DNA from: an uncultured Bacilli bacterium
Lineage (GTDB): Bacteria; Bacillota_I; Bacilli_A; RF39; UBA660
Reading direction: 5' to 3'
Assembly (NCBI GenBank): GCA_947629035.1
Contig: CANRCE010000006.1
Coordinates: forward strand, 1 to 49,744
Length of the DNA: 49,744 nucleotides
Part shown: positions 16,746-25,881 of the stretch, one piece after another
Position numbering within the stretch: the stretch's first letter is position 1
Layout of the letters: each line of letters opens with the position of its first letter
The notes under the pieces: generated by a model
What the model was told of the DNA's origin: nothing
Seen by the model: only the letters and a program-made list of their open reading frames with translations
The model's database searches: none
Program-made: the position numbers and the translations under genes

Positions 16746-17437
16746 GATGTAATATTTTTACGATAAATAGTTAGTTTTTCTTCATTATCTAAAGTAGCAA
16801 GTAAAATATTATTATAAGAATTAAAACCTTGAATTTTAAGTTCATGATCTAACCATTTTTTATCTTTATGCATGGCCTTTAGATTATTATTCATAATTTT
16901 TTCATCAATAATAACATTTGCCACTAATCCCGTAGGAACTATTTTTGTATTTACATCTTTTTTGGTTGCTGGTTTTTCTTCTTCTTTTGGAAGAAAACTA
17001 ATTTTTCCATTACATTCCATAATGGCATAATCGATTTCATCAATATTAAAATATCCACCTTGTCTAGCCTGACCCAATAACTCATTTAAATCAATTTTAC
17101 TTTTCTTCAATCCTTTTTCAATAATTTTACCATGCTCTACTAATACCGTAGGAACACCAATTATAAATCTTCGTAATTTAATACTTACCATTGTAATATG
17201 TGTAATAACTAAAGATACAATACCATAAATAAATAAGGATACAATACCTGCGATTAAATCTTTTTCAATATCAAGAGATATATCTGCTGCTATACTTCCA
17301 ATTGTAATACCAATTATATAATCAAAGATATTCAGTTGCGATATTTGTTTTTTTCCCATTAGTTTTGCTATTAAAAATAAAATTATTAAAACTAAAAAAG
17401 TTCGATATATGATACCTAACAATTCATCATTAAACAT
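16721..17437 (-). CDS. DUF421 membrane protein (YetF-like)
   Basis: 238 aa. Three membrane helices in the first 85 residues (IIYRTFLVLIILFLIAKLMG, IIGITIGSIAADIS, GIVSLFIYGIVSLVITH), then the DUF421 cytoplasmic domain with GVPTVLVEHGKI, KSKIDLNELLGQARQGGYFNIDEIDYAIME and NGKISFLPK. YetF-family proteins occur in spore formers and other Bacilli; molecular role unknown. GAGGTG precedes ATG 17437. The terminator overlaps its last codons. Confidence 0.88.
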   Translation of the reverse strand: MFNDELLGIIYRTFLVLIILFLIAKLMGKKQISQLNIFDYIIGITIGSIAADISLDIEKDLIAGIVSLFIYGIVSLVITHITMVSIKLRRFIIGVPTVLVEHGKIIEKGLKKSKIDLNELLGQARQGGYFNIDEIDYAIMECNGKISFLPKEEEKPATKKDVNTKIVPTGLVANVIIDEKIMNNNLKAMHKDKKWLDHELKIQGFNSYNNILLATLDNEEKLTIYRKNITSEKSTVLE

Positions 17438-17515
17438 ATATTCACCTCAATGTTAGTATTAACTAAAATAAATTTTATATACAAATTAACATAAACGATA
17501 AGATATCTTCGTATT

Positions 17516-17884
17516 TTACAAACTTTTAATATTATTAATAATCATGTTTATCACAAATATTAGAATTATAAGTAAATAATATTTCCCTAAATAATTAAAT
17601 ATAGCTTCTATCTTTTTTTTATTAAAAATAATATCATAAATTAATAATAAAATTATTATAGCTAAAAATACCAAAACTGGTATAACTAACAAATTATAAT
17701 GTAATGAAGTAATTATGTTTAATTGCAATAATGATTTTACTGCTCTAGTCATTCCACAAATAGGACATTGTATATTAAATACTTTTTTAAATAAACAGTA
17801 TAAATGTATTTTTGAGAAAAATATTATATAAAGAGCTATAAATATAGTAATTAATATTGAAATTTTTATAAATCTATTTTTCAT
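17516..17884 (-). CDS. DUF2752 membrane protein
   Basis: 122 aa, three hydrophobic segments. The family signature is clear: CLFKKVFNIQCPICGMTRAV, then LQLNIITSLHYNLLVIPV, with two Cys that could bind a metal or form a disulfide. Function unknown. No convincing ribosome site is seen before ATG 17884, and a hairpin-plus-T structure lies between this gene and the TM2 gene upstream, so it may be expressed only by read-through. Confidence 0.8.
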   Translation of the reverse strand: MKNRFIKISILITIFIALYIIFFSKIHLYCLFKKVFNIQCPICGMTRAVKSLLQLNIITSLHYNLLVIPVLVFLAIIILLLIYDIIFNKKKIEAIFNYLGKYYLLIILIFVINMIINNIKSL

Positions 17885-17895
17885 AATGTTAATAG

Positions 17896-17917
17896 AAAAA
17901 GAAGTATTTCACTTCTT
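17896..17917 (-). terminator. Weak terminator after the TM2 gene
   Basis: On the minus strand, GAAGT, GAAAT loop, ACTTC then TTTTTCT, directly after the TM2 gene stop. The 5-bp stem suggests partial termination. Confidence 0.5.
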
Positions 17918-18263
17918 AATCTTTTAAAAGATTTCCATTTGCATCTTTATTAATACTTCCAACTAAAATCAAAATACCTTCAATCAATCCCCAAATACCT
18001 GATATAAATGATAATACGAAACAAGAAAGTAATGTTATTAATAATTGAGCAACAGCTTTACCTGTGTATCCTAAATAAAAGTTATGAACACCAAAAGCTC
18101 CTAAAAAGATTCCTAATAGTCCAGCTGCAATTTTTGATTTTGCTTCTGGATTATTATTACCATTATTATTTGAGTTATTATTTTTTAATTTAACTCCACA
18201 TTTTATACATACATCTTGTTCTTCATTAACTTCTGCTCCACAATTATGACAAAATTTAGCCAT
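17916..18263 (-). CDS. TM2-domain protein with N-terminal zinc ribbon
   Basis: 115 aa. Zinc ribbon with two CxxC pairs (FCHNCGAEV and VCIKCGVKL), an Asn-rich linker, and a TM2 domain (KIAAGLLGIFLGAFGVHNFYLGY ... AQLLITLLSCF ... SGIWGLIEGILI) with two helices. These proteins are common in Bacillota and have no fixed function. GAAGGAG precedes ATG 18263. Confidence 0.9.
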   Translation of the reverse strand: MAKFCHNCGAEVNEEQDVCIKCGVKLKNNNSNNNGNNNPEAKSKIAAGLLGIFLGAFGVHNFYLGYTGKAVAQLLITLLSCFVLSFISGIWGLIEGILILVGSINKDANGNLLKD

Positions 18264-18383
18264 TATAAATCACTCCTTCTTACATAAATGATATCATATT
18301 TTTTTTATATTTTCAATTATTATCTTTAATATTTGCAAAAACAATTATCCCTATAAAAATACAAAATTATCTATGTTTCATTT

Positions 18384-20807
18384 CTAACTTTCTTCTGTCT
18401 CTAAATCTAACTCAATATTATTGATAAAATATCCATCTTCAACTTCCCTAATATTTAAATTTTCAATAAATAATGTAGCTTTAAAATCTTTTATTGAAAA
18501 GTTTATTGCTTCCTTTAATTCTTTATTCAAACTTAAATCTAAATTTTTAATTGAGGTCTTTAAAGAAACATTTTTATTTGACTTTTCTCCTCGGGCTTCA
18601 CTAATAATATCAATCATATCGTTACCATTTTTAACTTCCTTATCAAATTCAAATTCAAGAGGTTTAATTTCTGTTACATGGATTGATTTTTTATCATGAT
18701 ATAATTCTTGATATATTTCTTCAGTAATAAATGGGAAGAAAATACTAAAATCTTGTAATAATTTATAAAGTATTGTATAAACCGTCTTTTGCCCTGAATA
18801 TCTTGGTATTTCACCAAATTCTTCTGGTCTATATAGTCTATGCTTTACTATTTCAATATAGTTATCACAGAAATTCCAAAAGAATTTTTCTAATGTATTT
18901 AAAGCAAGTCCTACTTCAAATTCATCTAAATATTTTATAAAGCCTTTCTCCATTTCTTGGAATGTTCCTAAAATCCATTTATCTACATATTCATAATCAT
19001 TAAAATCTTTGTCTTCATAATCTTCTAAATGCATTTCAATAAATTTAGATACATTCCATATTTTATTTATTAATTTTTTACCTCTTAAAAGTGTTTCTTC
19101 ACTAAACACTATATCTGTTCCAAGTCTTCCAGATCCTGCCCAATATCTAACAACATCAGCAGAATATTGATTGATAATATCAAGTGGCTCAATTGCACTA
19201 TTTCCCTTTGACTTACTGATTTTATCACCATCTTTTGCTTTAACAAATCCTGAAATCATTACATTATTCCATGGACGAGTACCAAAATGATAAAAACTCT
19301 TTACAATGGTATAAAAATCCCAAGTTCTTATTATCTCTGAAGCATTTGTTCTAATATTCATTGGTTTTAATATATCTTCATAGTTTTCTTTTTCTCTATA
19401 TCTCATATTGATTAATGGAGTTACGGAAGATGTTGCCCATGTATCCATAACATCAGTCTCAGGTATAAATTCTCTACATTTACAATTAGGACACTCACTT
19501 ATGCTAGGAGAATCTACTAATGGATTTACTGGTAAATCTTCTTTTTTTGCAAAAATTGGTTCTCCACACTCTTTACAATACCATACTGGAAAAGGAACAC
19601 CAAAATATCTTTGTCGTGATATGCACCAATCCCAAGCAATATTATTTACCCATTCTTCATATCTTGTGTGCATATGTTCTGGATGCCATTTAATTTCATT
19701 ACCAATTTTCAAGAAATCCTCTTTATGATTCATAATATCAATAAACCACTGTTTCATAACAGAGTATTCAACTTCTTTACCACATCTTTCATGTGTTTGA
19801 ACTTCATGTTCTAATTCTTCAATTTTAACTACATATCCACCATTTTGTAAATCTTCGATTATTTTTTTTCTTGCTTCTTTAATTTTCATTCCACCATAGT
19901 TTGGAACTTCAGGAATAATTTTTCCATCATGCGTAAAAATATGTTTTAAAGGTAAATTATATTTTTTCCACCATTCAATATCTGTTTGATCTCCAAAAGT
20001 ACAACACATAACAACTCCTGTACCTTTATCAATAGCAACTTTTTCATCTGCCATAATAGGAACATCAACATTGATTACTGGAATATGTGCCATTTTTCCA
20101 ATTAAAGACTTATGAACTTCATCATTTGGATTTACAAATACGCATACTATTGCAGGAAGTAATTCTGGTCTTGTTGTTGCAATTGTAAATTCTTCATTAT
20201 CTTCAACTGTTTTAAAATTAATATAATTAAATGTTGTTTTTATTGTTTTAGTTTCAAGTTCTGCTTGAGCAATAGAGGTTAAACATTCATTACACCATAA
20301 AGCAGGACTTTCTTTATGATAACAATGTCCTTTTTCAATTAAATCCAAAAATGACATTTGACTTATTTTTATTGTTGATGGACTTACAGTTTTATAGTGA
20401 ATATTCCAATCGGTACTTACTCCCATCTTACTAAATAAAGTCTGAAATTCTTCTTCATATTTATCGGTTGTTTCATAACATAATTTAGAAAAAGCCTCTC
20501 TTCCTATTTCATGAGCCTTTTTACCTTGTTCTTTTTCAACTAATCTTTCACTTGGTAACCCATTATCATCAAAACCAAATGGATAAAATATATTATATCC
20601 TCTAAGTCTTTTATATCTTGCAATCATTTCAGTTTGAGAATATGAAAAAATATGACCTATATGTATTTTCCCATTTACTGTTGGAGGAGGGGTATCAATA
20701 GAAAATACTTCTCTTTTATCTGGTTTAAATTCATAAATTTTATTATCTTGCCAATATTCTAACCATTTATTTTCTTTTTCTTGTGCATTATATTTTTTAT
20801 CAAGCAT
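18384..20807 (-). CDS. valS: Valyl-tRNA synthetase, archaeal-type short form
   Basis: Class I synthetase charging tRNA-Val, about 807 aa. HIGH is at residues 49-52 (VNGKIHIGHIF) and KISKS near 530. The CP1 editing domain and two Cys pairs (CNEC, CKEC/CPNC) are present. The motif FYPFGFDDNGLPSERLVEKE marks the archaeal/rickettsial genre; the usual bacterial ValRS has PGxDHAGIATQ here and a C-terminal coiled coil that is missing in this protein. Start: GTG 20816 is part of the AGGTG ribosome site, so ATG 20807 is chosen. It overlaps the end of the HD-like gene (ATGCTTGA). Confidence 0.95.
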   Translation of the reverse strand: MLDKKYNAQEKENKWLEYWQDNKIYEFKPDKREVFSIDTPPPTVNGKIHIGHIFSYSQTEMIARYKRLRGYNIFYPFGFDDNGLPSERLVEKEQGKKAHEIGREAFSKLCYETTDKYEEEFQTLFSKMGVSTDWNIHYKTVSPSTIKISQMSFLDLIEKGHCYHKESPALWCNECLTSIAQAELETKTIKTTFNYINFKTVEDNEEFTIATTRPELLPAIVCVFVNPNDEVHKSLIGKMAHIPVINVDVPIMADEKVAIDKGTGVVMCCTFGDQTDIEWWKKYNLPLKHIFTHDGKIIPEVPNYGGMKIKEARKKIIEDLQNGGYVVKIEELEHEVQTHERCGKEVEYSVMKQWFIDIMNHKEDFLKIGNEIKWHPEHMHTRYEEWVNNIAWDWCISRQRYFGVPFPVWYCKECGEPIFAKKEDLPVNPLVDSPSISECPNCKCREFIPETDVMDTWATSSVTPLINMRYREKENYEDILKPMNIRTNASEIIRTWDFYTIVKSFYHFGTRPWNNVMISGFVKAKDGDKISKSKGNSAIEPLDIINQYSADVVRYWAGSGRLGTDIVFSEETLLRGKKLINKIWNVSKFIEMHLEDYEDKDFNDYEYVDKWILGTFQEMEKGFIKYLDEFEVGLALNTLEKFFWNFCDNYIEIVKHRLYRPEEFGEIPRYSGQKTVYTILYKLLQDFSIFFPFITEEIYQELYHDKKSIHVTEIKPLEFEFDKEVKNGNDMIDIISEARGEKSNKNVSLKTSIKNLDLSLNKELKEAINFSIKDFKATLFIENLNIREVEDGYFINNIELDLETEES

Positions 20808-21561
20808 TATATACACCTGTCTTTCTATCTATATAACTTTCAAGTACTATACCTAATTTTTTGAAAAAATTAGCAATATTTTTATCATTAATACTTAAAG
20901 CCTCAATTATTTTTCTAATATACATATTGTTTTTTAATAAATAATATGTATATTCATAATTTAAAATAAAAATATTAGATAAAACTGCCAAAACATCGTC
21001 AGCTGTGCAATCACTAACTTTTAATGTGATTTTTTTAAATGACTTAAATTCATTATAAACATGTTCACTTGGAAAGCTATCAATTCTTAAATCAATATAA
21101 TTATAGTTAATAACCATTCTTAACGTATCTAAATTATGTGCATCTCTTAAAATTTTACAAACATGTTTAACTTTTTCACCAATATTTTCAGGAAGTCCTT
21201 GCTTATCATAAGCATAAATTGCAAGTTTAATAATGTTATCATACTTGGTATCAGATGTTATTTCTCTAATCAAACCTTTTTCAAATAAAATACTTATGGT
21301 TTTATTAGCCATATTAAGATCGTTATCTTGCTCTATATGATAATTTGGAGTAGATGAAAATCCCCCGATTTCATGAAAAAGACCAATAAGTTCACATAGT
21401 AATATTTCTTCTTCCGTAAAAATTCCAAGAGAACTAGCAATCTCACGCGAAAGTTCCATCACTTTAAGTGAATGAAAATATCTTGATTTTATGTTTATAT
21501 TATTCATATTATAATTTCTTACATATTTTTCAAATACTTTCATTATTCTACTACTTTTCAT
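20800..21561 (-). CDS. HD-like phosphohydrolase-family protein
   Basis: 254 aa. An HD-superfamily layout is visible: RYFHSLKVMELSREIA (first His), LCELIGLFHEIGGFS (the HD doublet is HE here), a middle loop with YAYDKQGLPENIG, and LRDAHNLDTLRM, the usual last Asp motif. The Asp to Glu change could reduce or alter metal chemistry, so activity is uncertain. AAAGGAGG precedes ATG 21561; the longer frame to 21582 covers that site. It overlaps valS by 8 nt, suggesting coupled translation. The substrate is unknown. Confidence 0.75.
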   Translation of the reverse strand: MKSSRIMKVFEKYVRNYNMNNINIKSRYFHSLKVMELSREIASSLGIFTEEEILLCELIGLFHEIGGFSSTPNYHIEQDNDLNMANKTISILFEKGLIREITSDTKYDNIIKLAIYAYDKQGLPENIGEKVKHVCKILRDAHNLDTLRMVINYNYIDLRIDSFPSEHVYNEFKSFKKITLKVSDCTADDVLAVLSNIFILNYEYTYYLLKNNMYIRKIIEALSINDKNIANFFKKLGIVLESYIDRKTGVYNA

Positions 21562-21637
21562 TTTGTCCTCCTTTAAAATCATTATTAAAAGTTAAGTATT
21601 ATTTTTATTTTTTATGTGTCCCTTTTTATATATTTAT

Positions 21638-21666
21638 AGTATATAATAAATTTGTACTTTTTTCAA
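21638..21666 (-). promoter_or_regulatory. Promoter of the HD-valS operon
   Basis: TTGAAA (21666-21661), 17-nt spacer, TATACT (21643-21638) on the minus strand. The leader is about 70 nt; I see no T-box motif in it, although valS in Bacillota often has one. Confidence 0.7.
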
Positions 21667-21732
21667 GGATAATATAGATAGTAGTTAATATGTTAACTAT
21701 TATTTTTTAAATAATTATTAAATTAGTATATA

Positions 21733-21764
21733 TAAAAAAACAAAATCTTCAAACAAAGATTTTG
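21733..21764 (-). terminator. Terminator of tRNA-Asn
   Basis: On the minus strand, CAAAATCTT pairs with AAGATTTTG over a short loop, followed by seven T. Confidence 0.85.
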
Positions 21765-21775
21765 TAATTTTTTAA

Positions 21776-21851
21776 TGGCGCCTAATGTAGGACTCGAACC
21801 TACGACCTATCGGTTAACAGCCGAGTGCTCTACCAACTGAGCTAATTAGGC
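21776..21851 (-). tRNA. tRNA-Asn (anticodon GUU)
   Basis: 76 nt with encoded CCA. The acceptor stem GCCTAAT/ATTAGGC is perfect; the D-arm is AGCTCAGTTGGTAGAGC; the anticodon loop CTGTTAA gives GUU; the T-arm is GTAGGTTCGAGTCCTAC. It stands alone between its own promoter (21874-21902) and a strong terminator. Confidence 0.97.
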
Positions 21852-21873
21852 ATTTGCTTTAAAAGACTACTTT

Positions 21874-21902
21874 ATTATATAATAGTTTTTTTTAAATTGC
21901 AA
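21874..21902 (-). promoter_or_regulatory. Promoter of tRNA-Asn
   Basis: TTGCAA (21902-21897), 17-nt spacer, TATAAT (21879-21874) on the minus strand, about 23 nt from the mature 5' end. Confidence 0.75.
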
Positions 21903-21955
21903 TACCTTTTTTATATTTTTATGTTTTTTTTAGTAAAATATACCAAAAAGAAGAA

Positions 21956-23377
21956 TTATCTTTTTTCTAATTCTTCTTTTAATATTTTTGAAGTCATCGC
22001 TGGATTTACTCGACCTTTGGTTTTTTTCATTATTTGACCTATTATAAAATCAAAAACACGCTTACCAGCTTTATAATCAGATACTAGATTTAAGTTTTCA
22101 TCTAATACTTCATTTACAATATTTTTAATTTCTTCATCATCAGTAATTTGAGAAATATTTAACTCTTTTATGAGAATGTTTGGATCTTTATTTTCCTTTA
22201 GAGCTTTAGTTAATACTTCTTTCATTTGTTTTATTGAAATTTTTCCACCATCTAATAATTCTATTAAATCTTTTAGCATTTTTGGAGTTATTTTTATATC
22301 TATAATAGACAAATAATTCTTATTTAAGTATCCTAAAATAAAACCAGCTAACCAATTACAAGCTATTTTAGGTTCAATACCAACTTTAACCATTTCATCA
22401 AAATAGTCAGATAATTCTTTTTCTTTAACTAAAGTTAAAGCTTCAACTTTAGTTAAATTATAATTATTAGTATAGTTATTTATTCGTTCATATTGTAATA
22501 ATGGAATTTCTTTTTTTACAGCTTCAATAAATTCTTTTTCAATTTTTATTGGAGGAATATTTGGCTCAATATAATATTTATAATCAATAGCATCAACTTT
22601 ACTTCTCATAAGATATGTTTCATCTGCTACTTCATCATATCTTCGTGTTTCTTGTAAAACTTCCCCTCCACGATCTAAAATTTCAGTTTGTCTTCTTATT
22701 TCACATTCTATTGCTGATTTTACAGCTGCAAAAGAATTTACTCCTTTCATTTCAACTCTTGTTCCTAATTCTTTATCATTTTCTCTCATAAGCGATACAT
22801 TAACATCACATCTAATTTGACCTAAATCGCTTCTTGCATCTGCAACAGAACAATATAAAAATAAACTTCTTAAAGCCTCTAGAAAAGCAATAGCTTCATC
22901 TGATGAATTTAAACATGGCTCTGTTACTGTTTCTAATAAAGGAATACCTGCTCTATTATAATCAATTAAGGAATAATTTGATAAATGTTCTATATTGGCT
23001 GTATCCTCTTCTAAATGAGTATCATGTATTAAAACTTTTTTGACTGTGTCTTTTGTATTTATCATTAAATATCCATCAGTTCCAATTGGATGATGAAGTT
23101 GAGTAATTTGATAACCTTTTGGTAAATCTGGATAAAAATAATTCTTTCGATCAAAAATTAAGTATTCTGGTATTTTACAGTTTAGTGCCAAAGCTACTTT
23201 TAACGATTTTTTTACAGCTTCTTTATTTACAGTTGGCAATATTCCAGGATATCCTAAATCTATTTCTGATATATTACTATTATGCGTTTGACTATTACCA
23301 TTTACAGCTGTTGAAAAGTTTTTACTTGCTGTTTTAAGTTCAACATGAACTTCTAGTCCTATTACTGCTTTATACAT
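21956..23377 (-). CDS. gatB: Asp/Glu-tRNA amidotransferase subunit B
   Basis: About 473 aa. Kinase-like subunit that activates mischarged Glu-tRNA-Gln or Asp-tRNA-Asn before amide transfer. VIGLEVHVELKT at the start, LGYPGILPTVN, IDYNRAGIPLLETVTEP, DLGQIRCDVNVSL and the C-terminal YqeY-like tail (NPAMTSKILKEEL) are all present. Several starts are possible (GTG 23386, ATG 23383, ATG 23377); ATG 23377 is 6 nt after the GAGGTG site. It overlaps gatA by 8 nt. Third gene of gatCAB. Confidence 0.96.
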   Translation of the reverse strand: MYKAVIGLEVHVELKTASKNFSTAVNGNSQTHNSNISEIDLGYPGILPTVNKEAVKKSLKVALALNCKIPEYLIFDRKNYFYPDLPKGYQITQLHHPIGTDGYLMINTKDTVKKVLIHDTHLEEDTANIEHLSNYSLIDYNRAGIPLLETVTEPCLNSSDEAIAFLEALRSLFLYCSVADARSDLGQIRCDVNVSLMRENDKELGTRVEMKGVNSFAAVKSAIECEIRRQTEILDRGGEVLQETRRYDEVADETYLMRSKVDAIDYKYYIEPNIPPIKIEKEFIEAVKKEIPLLQYERINNYTNNYNLTKVEALTLVKEKELSDYFDEMVKVGIEPKIACNWLAGFILGYLNKNYLSIIDIKITPKMLKDLIELLDGGKISIKQMKEVLTKALKENKDPNILIKELNISQITDDEEIKNIVNEVLDENLNLVSDYKAGKRVFDFIIGQIMKKTKGRVNPAMTSKILKEELEKR

Positions 23378-24818
23378 TATCATCACCTCTATTGATACCT
23401 TTATAGCCTAATACTTCTTCAACTTTATATGCCATATTTAATAATAATTCATCATTTTTAGCACCAGATGTCATATTGATACTAATTGGCATATTATTTA
23501 CTATTCCACAAGGAAAAGAAATACTTGGCATACCTCCAAAATTAGCAATTAATAAAAGATGTTCAATAGCAAAATTCTTATTTGATACTTGATTTTCTTT
23601 TTCATCAAATTTTACAGCTATACTACTCATACTTGGCATTATATAACCATCATATTTATCAAATAATTTATTTATGGTATCTACAATTAATCTTCGAACA
23701 CGACAGGCATTTAAGAATAATTTTTCTTGATTTTCTTTTTGTAAGATATAACTTCCTAGAATAAATCTTCTTTTTATCAATTCAGAAAAACCTGTTGTTC
23801 TAGCTTTAAATATTAAATCGTTTACATTTTTTTCTAATGGTCGTGGTCCAAAACTTATACCTGTTAAATTAGCATTATTTGAAGTAGCTTCAGCACATGA
23901 TATTACCATATAAGTAGGATATAGGGCTTCTAATAATTTGTTGTCTATTGATATTTCGTCAACTTCAAAACCTATGCTCCGACATTTTTCAATTGTTTGT
24001 TTAAAATTGTTAATTATTTCTTTTAATTCGCTATTATTATCATCACATTCTAAAGCTTCTTTAATGTAAAATAATTTCCTTCCCTTTATATCATTATCTA
24101 GCGATTTACTATATTCTTTATTATCATCATTTAGCGATGTCATATCTTTATCATCATGTCCTTTTATAACATCTATAACATAAGCTGCATCTTTAACACA
24201 TCTTGTAAAACAACCCAAATGATCTAAAGAAGAGGCAAAAGGAAATAAACCATAACGTGAAATACGTCCATAAGTTGGTTTGAATCCGACAACTCCAGAA
24301 TAAGAAGCTGGTTTTCTAATCGAATCTCCTGTATCACTTCCTATAGCAAAAGGAACAATTCCTAAAGCTACTGCTGCAGCACTACCTGCTGATGAACCTC
24401 CTATTTGTCTAGTAATATCCCAAGGATTTCTTACAATACCAGTATGACCTGTTGTTCCACTTCCACCCATAGCTAGTTCATCCATTACCGTTTTTCCTAC
24501 TAAAACAGCTCCACTTTCTTTTAATTTTTTATAAACTGTAGCATCATAAACAGGTACATAATCTTTTAATATATTAGATGAAGCTGTAGTTAAAATTTTC
24601 TTGGTAGAAATATTATCTTTTAAAGCATAACAAACTCCATTTAAAATACTATTACTTTCAACTTTTTCATAATTATCTAATATGGTTACAAATGAATTAT
24701 AATCTTTTTGATAATAATTAGCTTTTTTTATGGCTTCATTAAATAACTCATCAGAAGTTACTTCTTTATTATCCAATGCTTTTCTAATATCATCAATTGT
24801 TAAATTTAAATACTGCAT
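23370..24818 (-). CDS. gatA: Asp/Glu-tRNA amidotransferase subunit A (amidase)
   Basis: 482 aa glutaminase subunit of GatCAB. Amidase-signature triad: Lys in CYALKDNIST, cis-Ser in GGSSAGSAAAVALG, and the nucleophile Ser in the segment GSDTGDSIRKPASY. Most GatA have DTGGSIRQP here; the second Gly is Asp in this protein, as I recall in some Mollicutes-like relatives, so activity is probably kept. The start overlaps the gatC stop (TAATG). Confidence 0.96.
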   Translation of the reverse strand: MQYLNLTIDDIRKALDNKEVTSDELFNEAIKKANYYQKDYNSFVTILDNYEKVESNSILNGVCYALKDNISTKKILTTASSNILKDYVPVYDATVYKKLKESGAVLVGKTVMDELAMGGSGTTGHTGIVRNPWDITRQIGGSSAGSAAAVALGIVPFAIGSDTGDSIRKPASYSGVVGFKPTYGRISRYGLFPFASSLDHLGCFTRCVKDAAYVIDVIKGHDDKDMTSLNDDNKEYSKSLDNDIKGRKLFYIKEALECDDNNSELKEIINNFKQTIEKCRSIGFEVDEISIDNKLLEALYPTYMVISCAEATSNNANLTGISFGPRPLEKNVNDLIFKARTTGFSELIKRRFILGSYILQKENQEKLFLNACRVRRLIVDTINKLFDKYDGYIMPSMSSIAVKFDEKENQVSNKNFAIEHLLLIANFGGMPSISFPCGIVNNMPISINMTSGAKNDELLLNMAYKVEEVLGYKGINRGDDNV

Positions 24819-25108
24819 TATTCCACCACCTTTGGAATTTTTACTTGGTCATTTTCAAGTTCTTTGGCATTTACTTTTATATCTTCAATATTAATAGTAT
24901 TCGAAGCTACATCTTCTCTTAAAGAAACATTTTCTAAAGGAAAAGGAAACGTCATAGGTTGTATTTGATCTAAATTATCAATTTCTCCTATAATATCCAT
25001 TTTCTTTGTTATAATTTCAAATTCTTTTGCTAAAGTTTCATATTCTTCATCTTTCATATCAAACATAAGTTTTTTGGCATATTCTTGTAATTTTTCTTTT
25101 TTTATCAT
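24818..25108 (-). CDS. gatC: Asp/Glu-tRNA amidotransferase subunit C
   Basis: 96 aa, normal size. Small subunit that wraps GatA and GatB together. Typical features are the N-terminal helix EEYETLAKEFEIITKKMDII, then IQPMTFPFPLENVSLREDV, and a short tail with QVKIPKVVE. AGGAGAG precedes ATG 25108. First gene of gatCAB; a TATAAT hexamer lies about 27 nt upstream (25135-25140) without a clear -35. Confidence 0.93.
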   Translation of the reverse strand: MIKKEKLQEYAKKLMFDMKDEEYETLAKEFEIITKKMDIIGEIDNLDQIQPMTFPFPLENVSLREDVASNTINIEDIKVNAKELENDQVKIPKVVE

Positions 25109-25224
25109 AATGCTCTCCTTTTCATACTAATTAATTATATCATAGTTTTTAATATTTTAGTGGAATAAATTATTGGATACAGTTATTAATGTAAAAGTTT
25201 ATAAGATAAAAGAAAAATGAACTT

Positions 25225-25743
25225 TTATTTTTTTAATTTAGTTTTTCCTTTTAAGCGCTCAAATTCTTCAAAAAAGCACTTATATGTTTCATAATAAAGT
25301 CCATTTTTCATATCTAATAATATTTCAATATAAGCTATAGTTTTCTTCATAAAATCTATATCTTCTTGTTTTTTTATTTCTACAACATTTTTATATGATA
25401 ATAATTTATCTAAATAATAATCTACTAATACTAAAAGATGTCTTTTATTTTCATTTTCCTCTACTTTACTAGTTTGTTGATTTTTTAATTCTTTTTGTAT
25501 TCTATCAATTTCAAATTCTATTATTTCTTCATCATTTAAAATTTTATCATTTGTTTTATATGTTTCTTTTTCATAAGTTGATAAAATTCTTTTTATATTT
25601 TCTTCATTTTCTACTTGTAAATGTTTTTTTAAAATATTATTTATTATTTCATATCTCTCATAAAGTCTTAATAATATTTTTTTATTAGTGCTATCGGTAT
25701 TAAGAAAGATATCTTCTAAATCTTTTTTATCTAATTGGTTCAT
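25225..25743 (-). CDS. Helical protein of unknown function
   Basis: 172 aa, not recognised. It is almost entirely charged helix: MNQLDKKDLEDIFLN start, a coiled-coil stretch around KILNDEEIIEFEIDRIQKEL, and a C-terminal part with YYLDKLLSYKN and YYETYKCFFEEFERLK. No membrane segment or motif is seen. ATG 25743 follows GTGGAGG; the frame open to 25755 would start within that site. Separate from gatC by about 115 nt. Confidence 0.55.
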   Translation of the reverse strand: MNQLDKKDLEDIFLNTDSTNKKILLRLYERYEIINNILKKHLQVENEENIKRILSTYEKETYKTNDKILNDEEIIEFEIDRIQKELKNQQTSKVEENENKRHLLVLVDYYLDKLLSYKNVVEIKKQEDIDFMKKTIAYIEILLDMKNGLYYETYKCFFEEFERLKGKTKLKK

Positions 25744-25881
25744 TTTATCCTCCACTTTAAATTTTTTCTATTATAATTTTAACATTCAAGGCATGATTTG
25801 TAAAGCTTTATTACTTATGTATTTTAATATTAATTGGTATATATTTTAAATTTTTTTATATGATGTAATAAGGTGATTAGT

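Noticed and set aside
21562-21700. T-box riboswitch before the HD-valS operon
   Set aside because: The leader is only about 70 nt and lacks a T-box sequence or a terminator/antiterminator pair.
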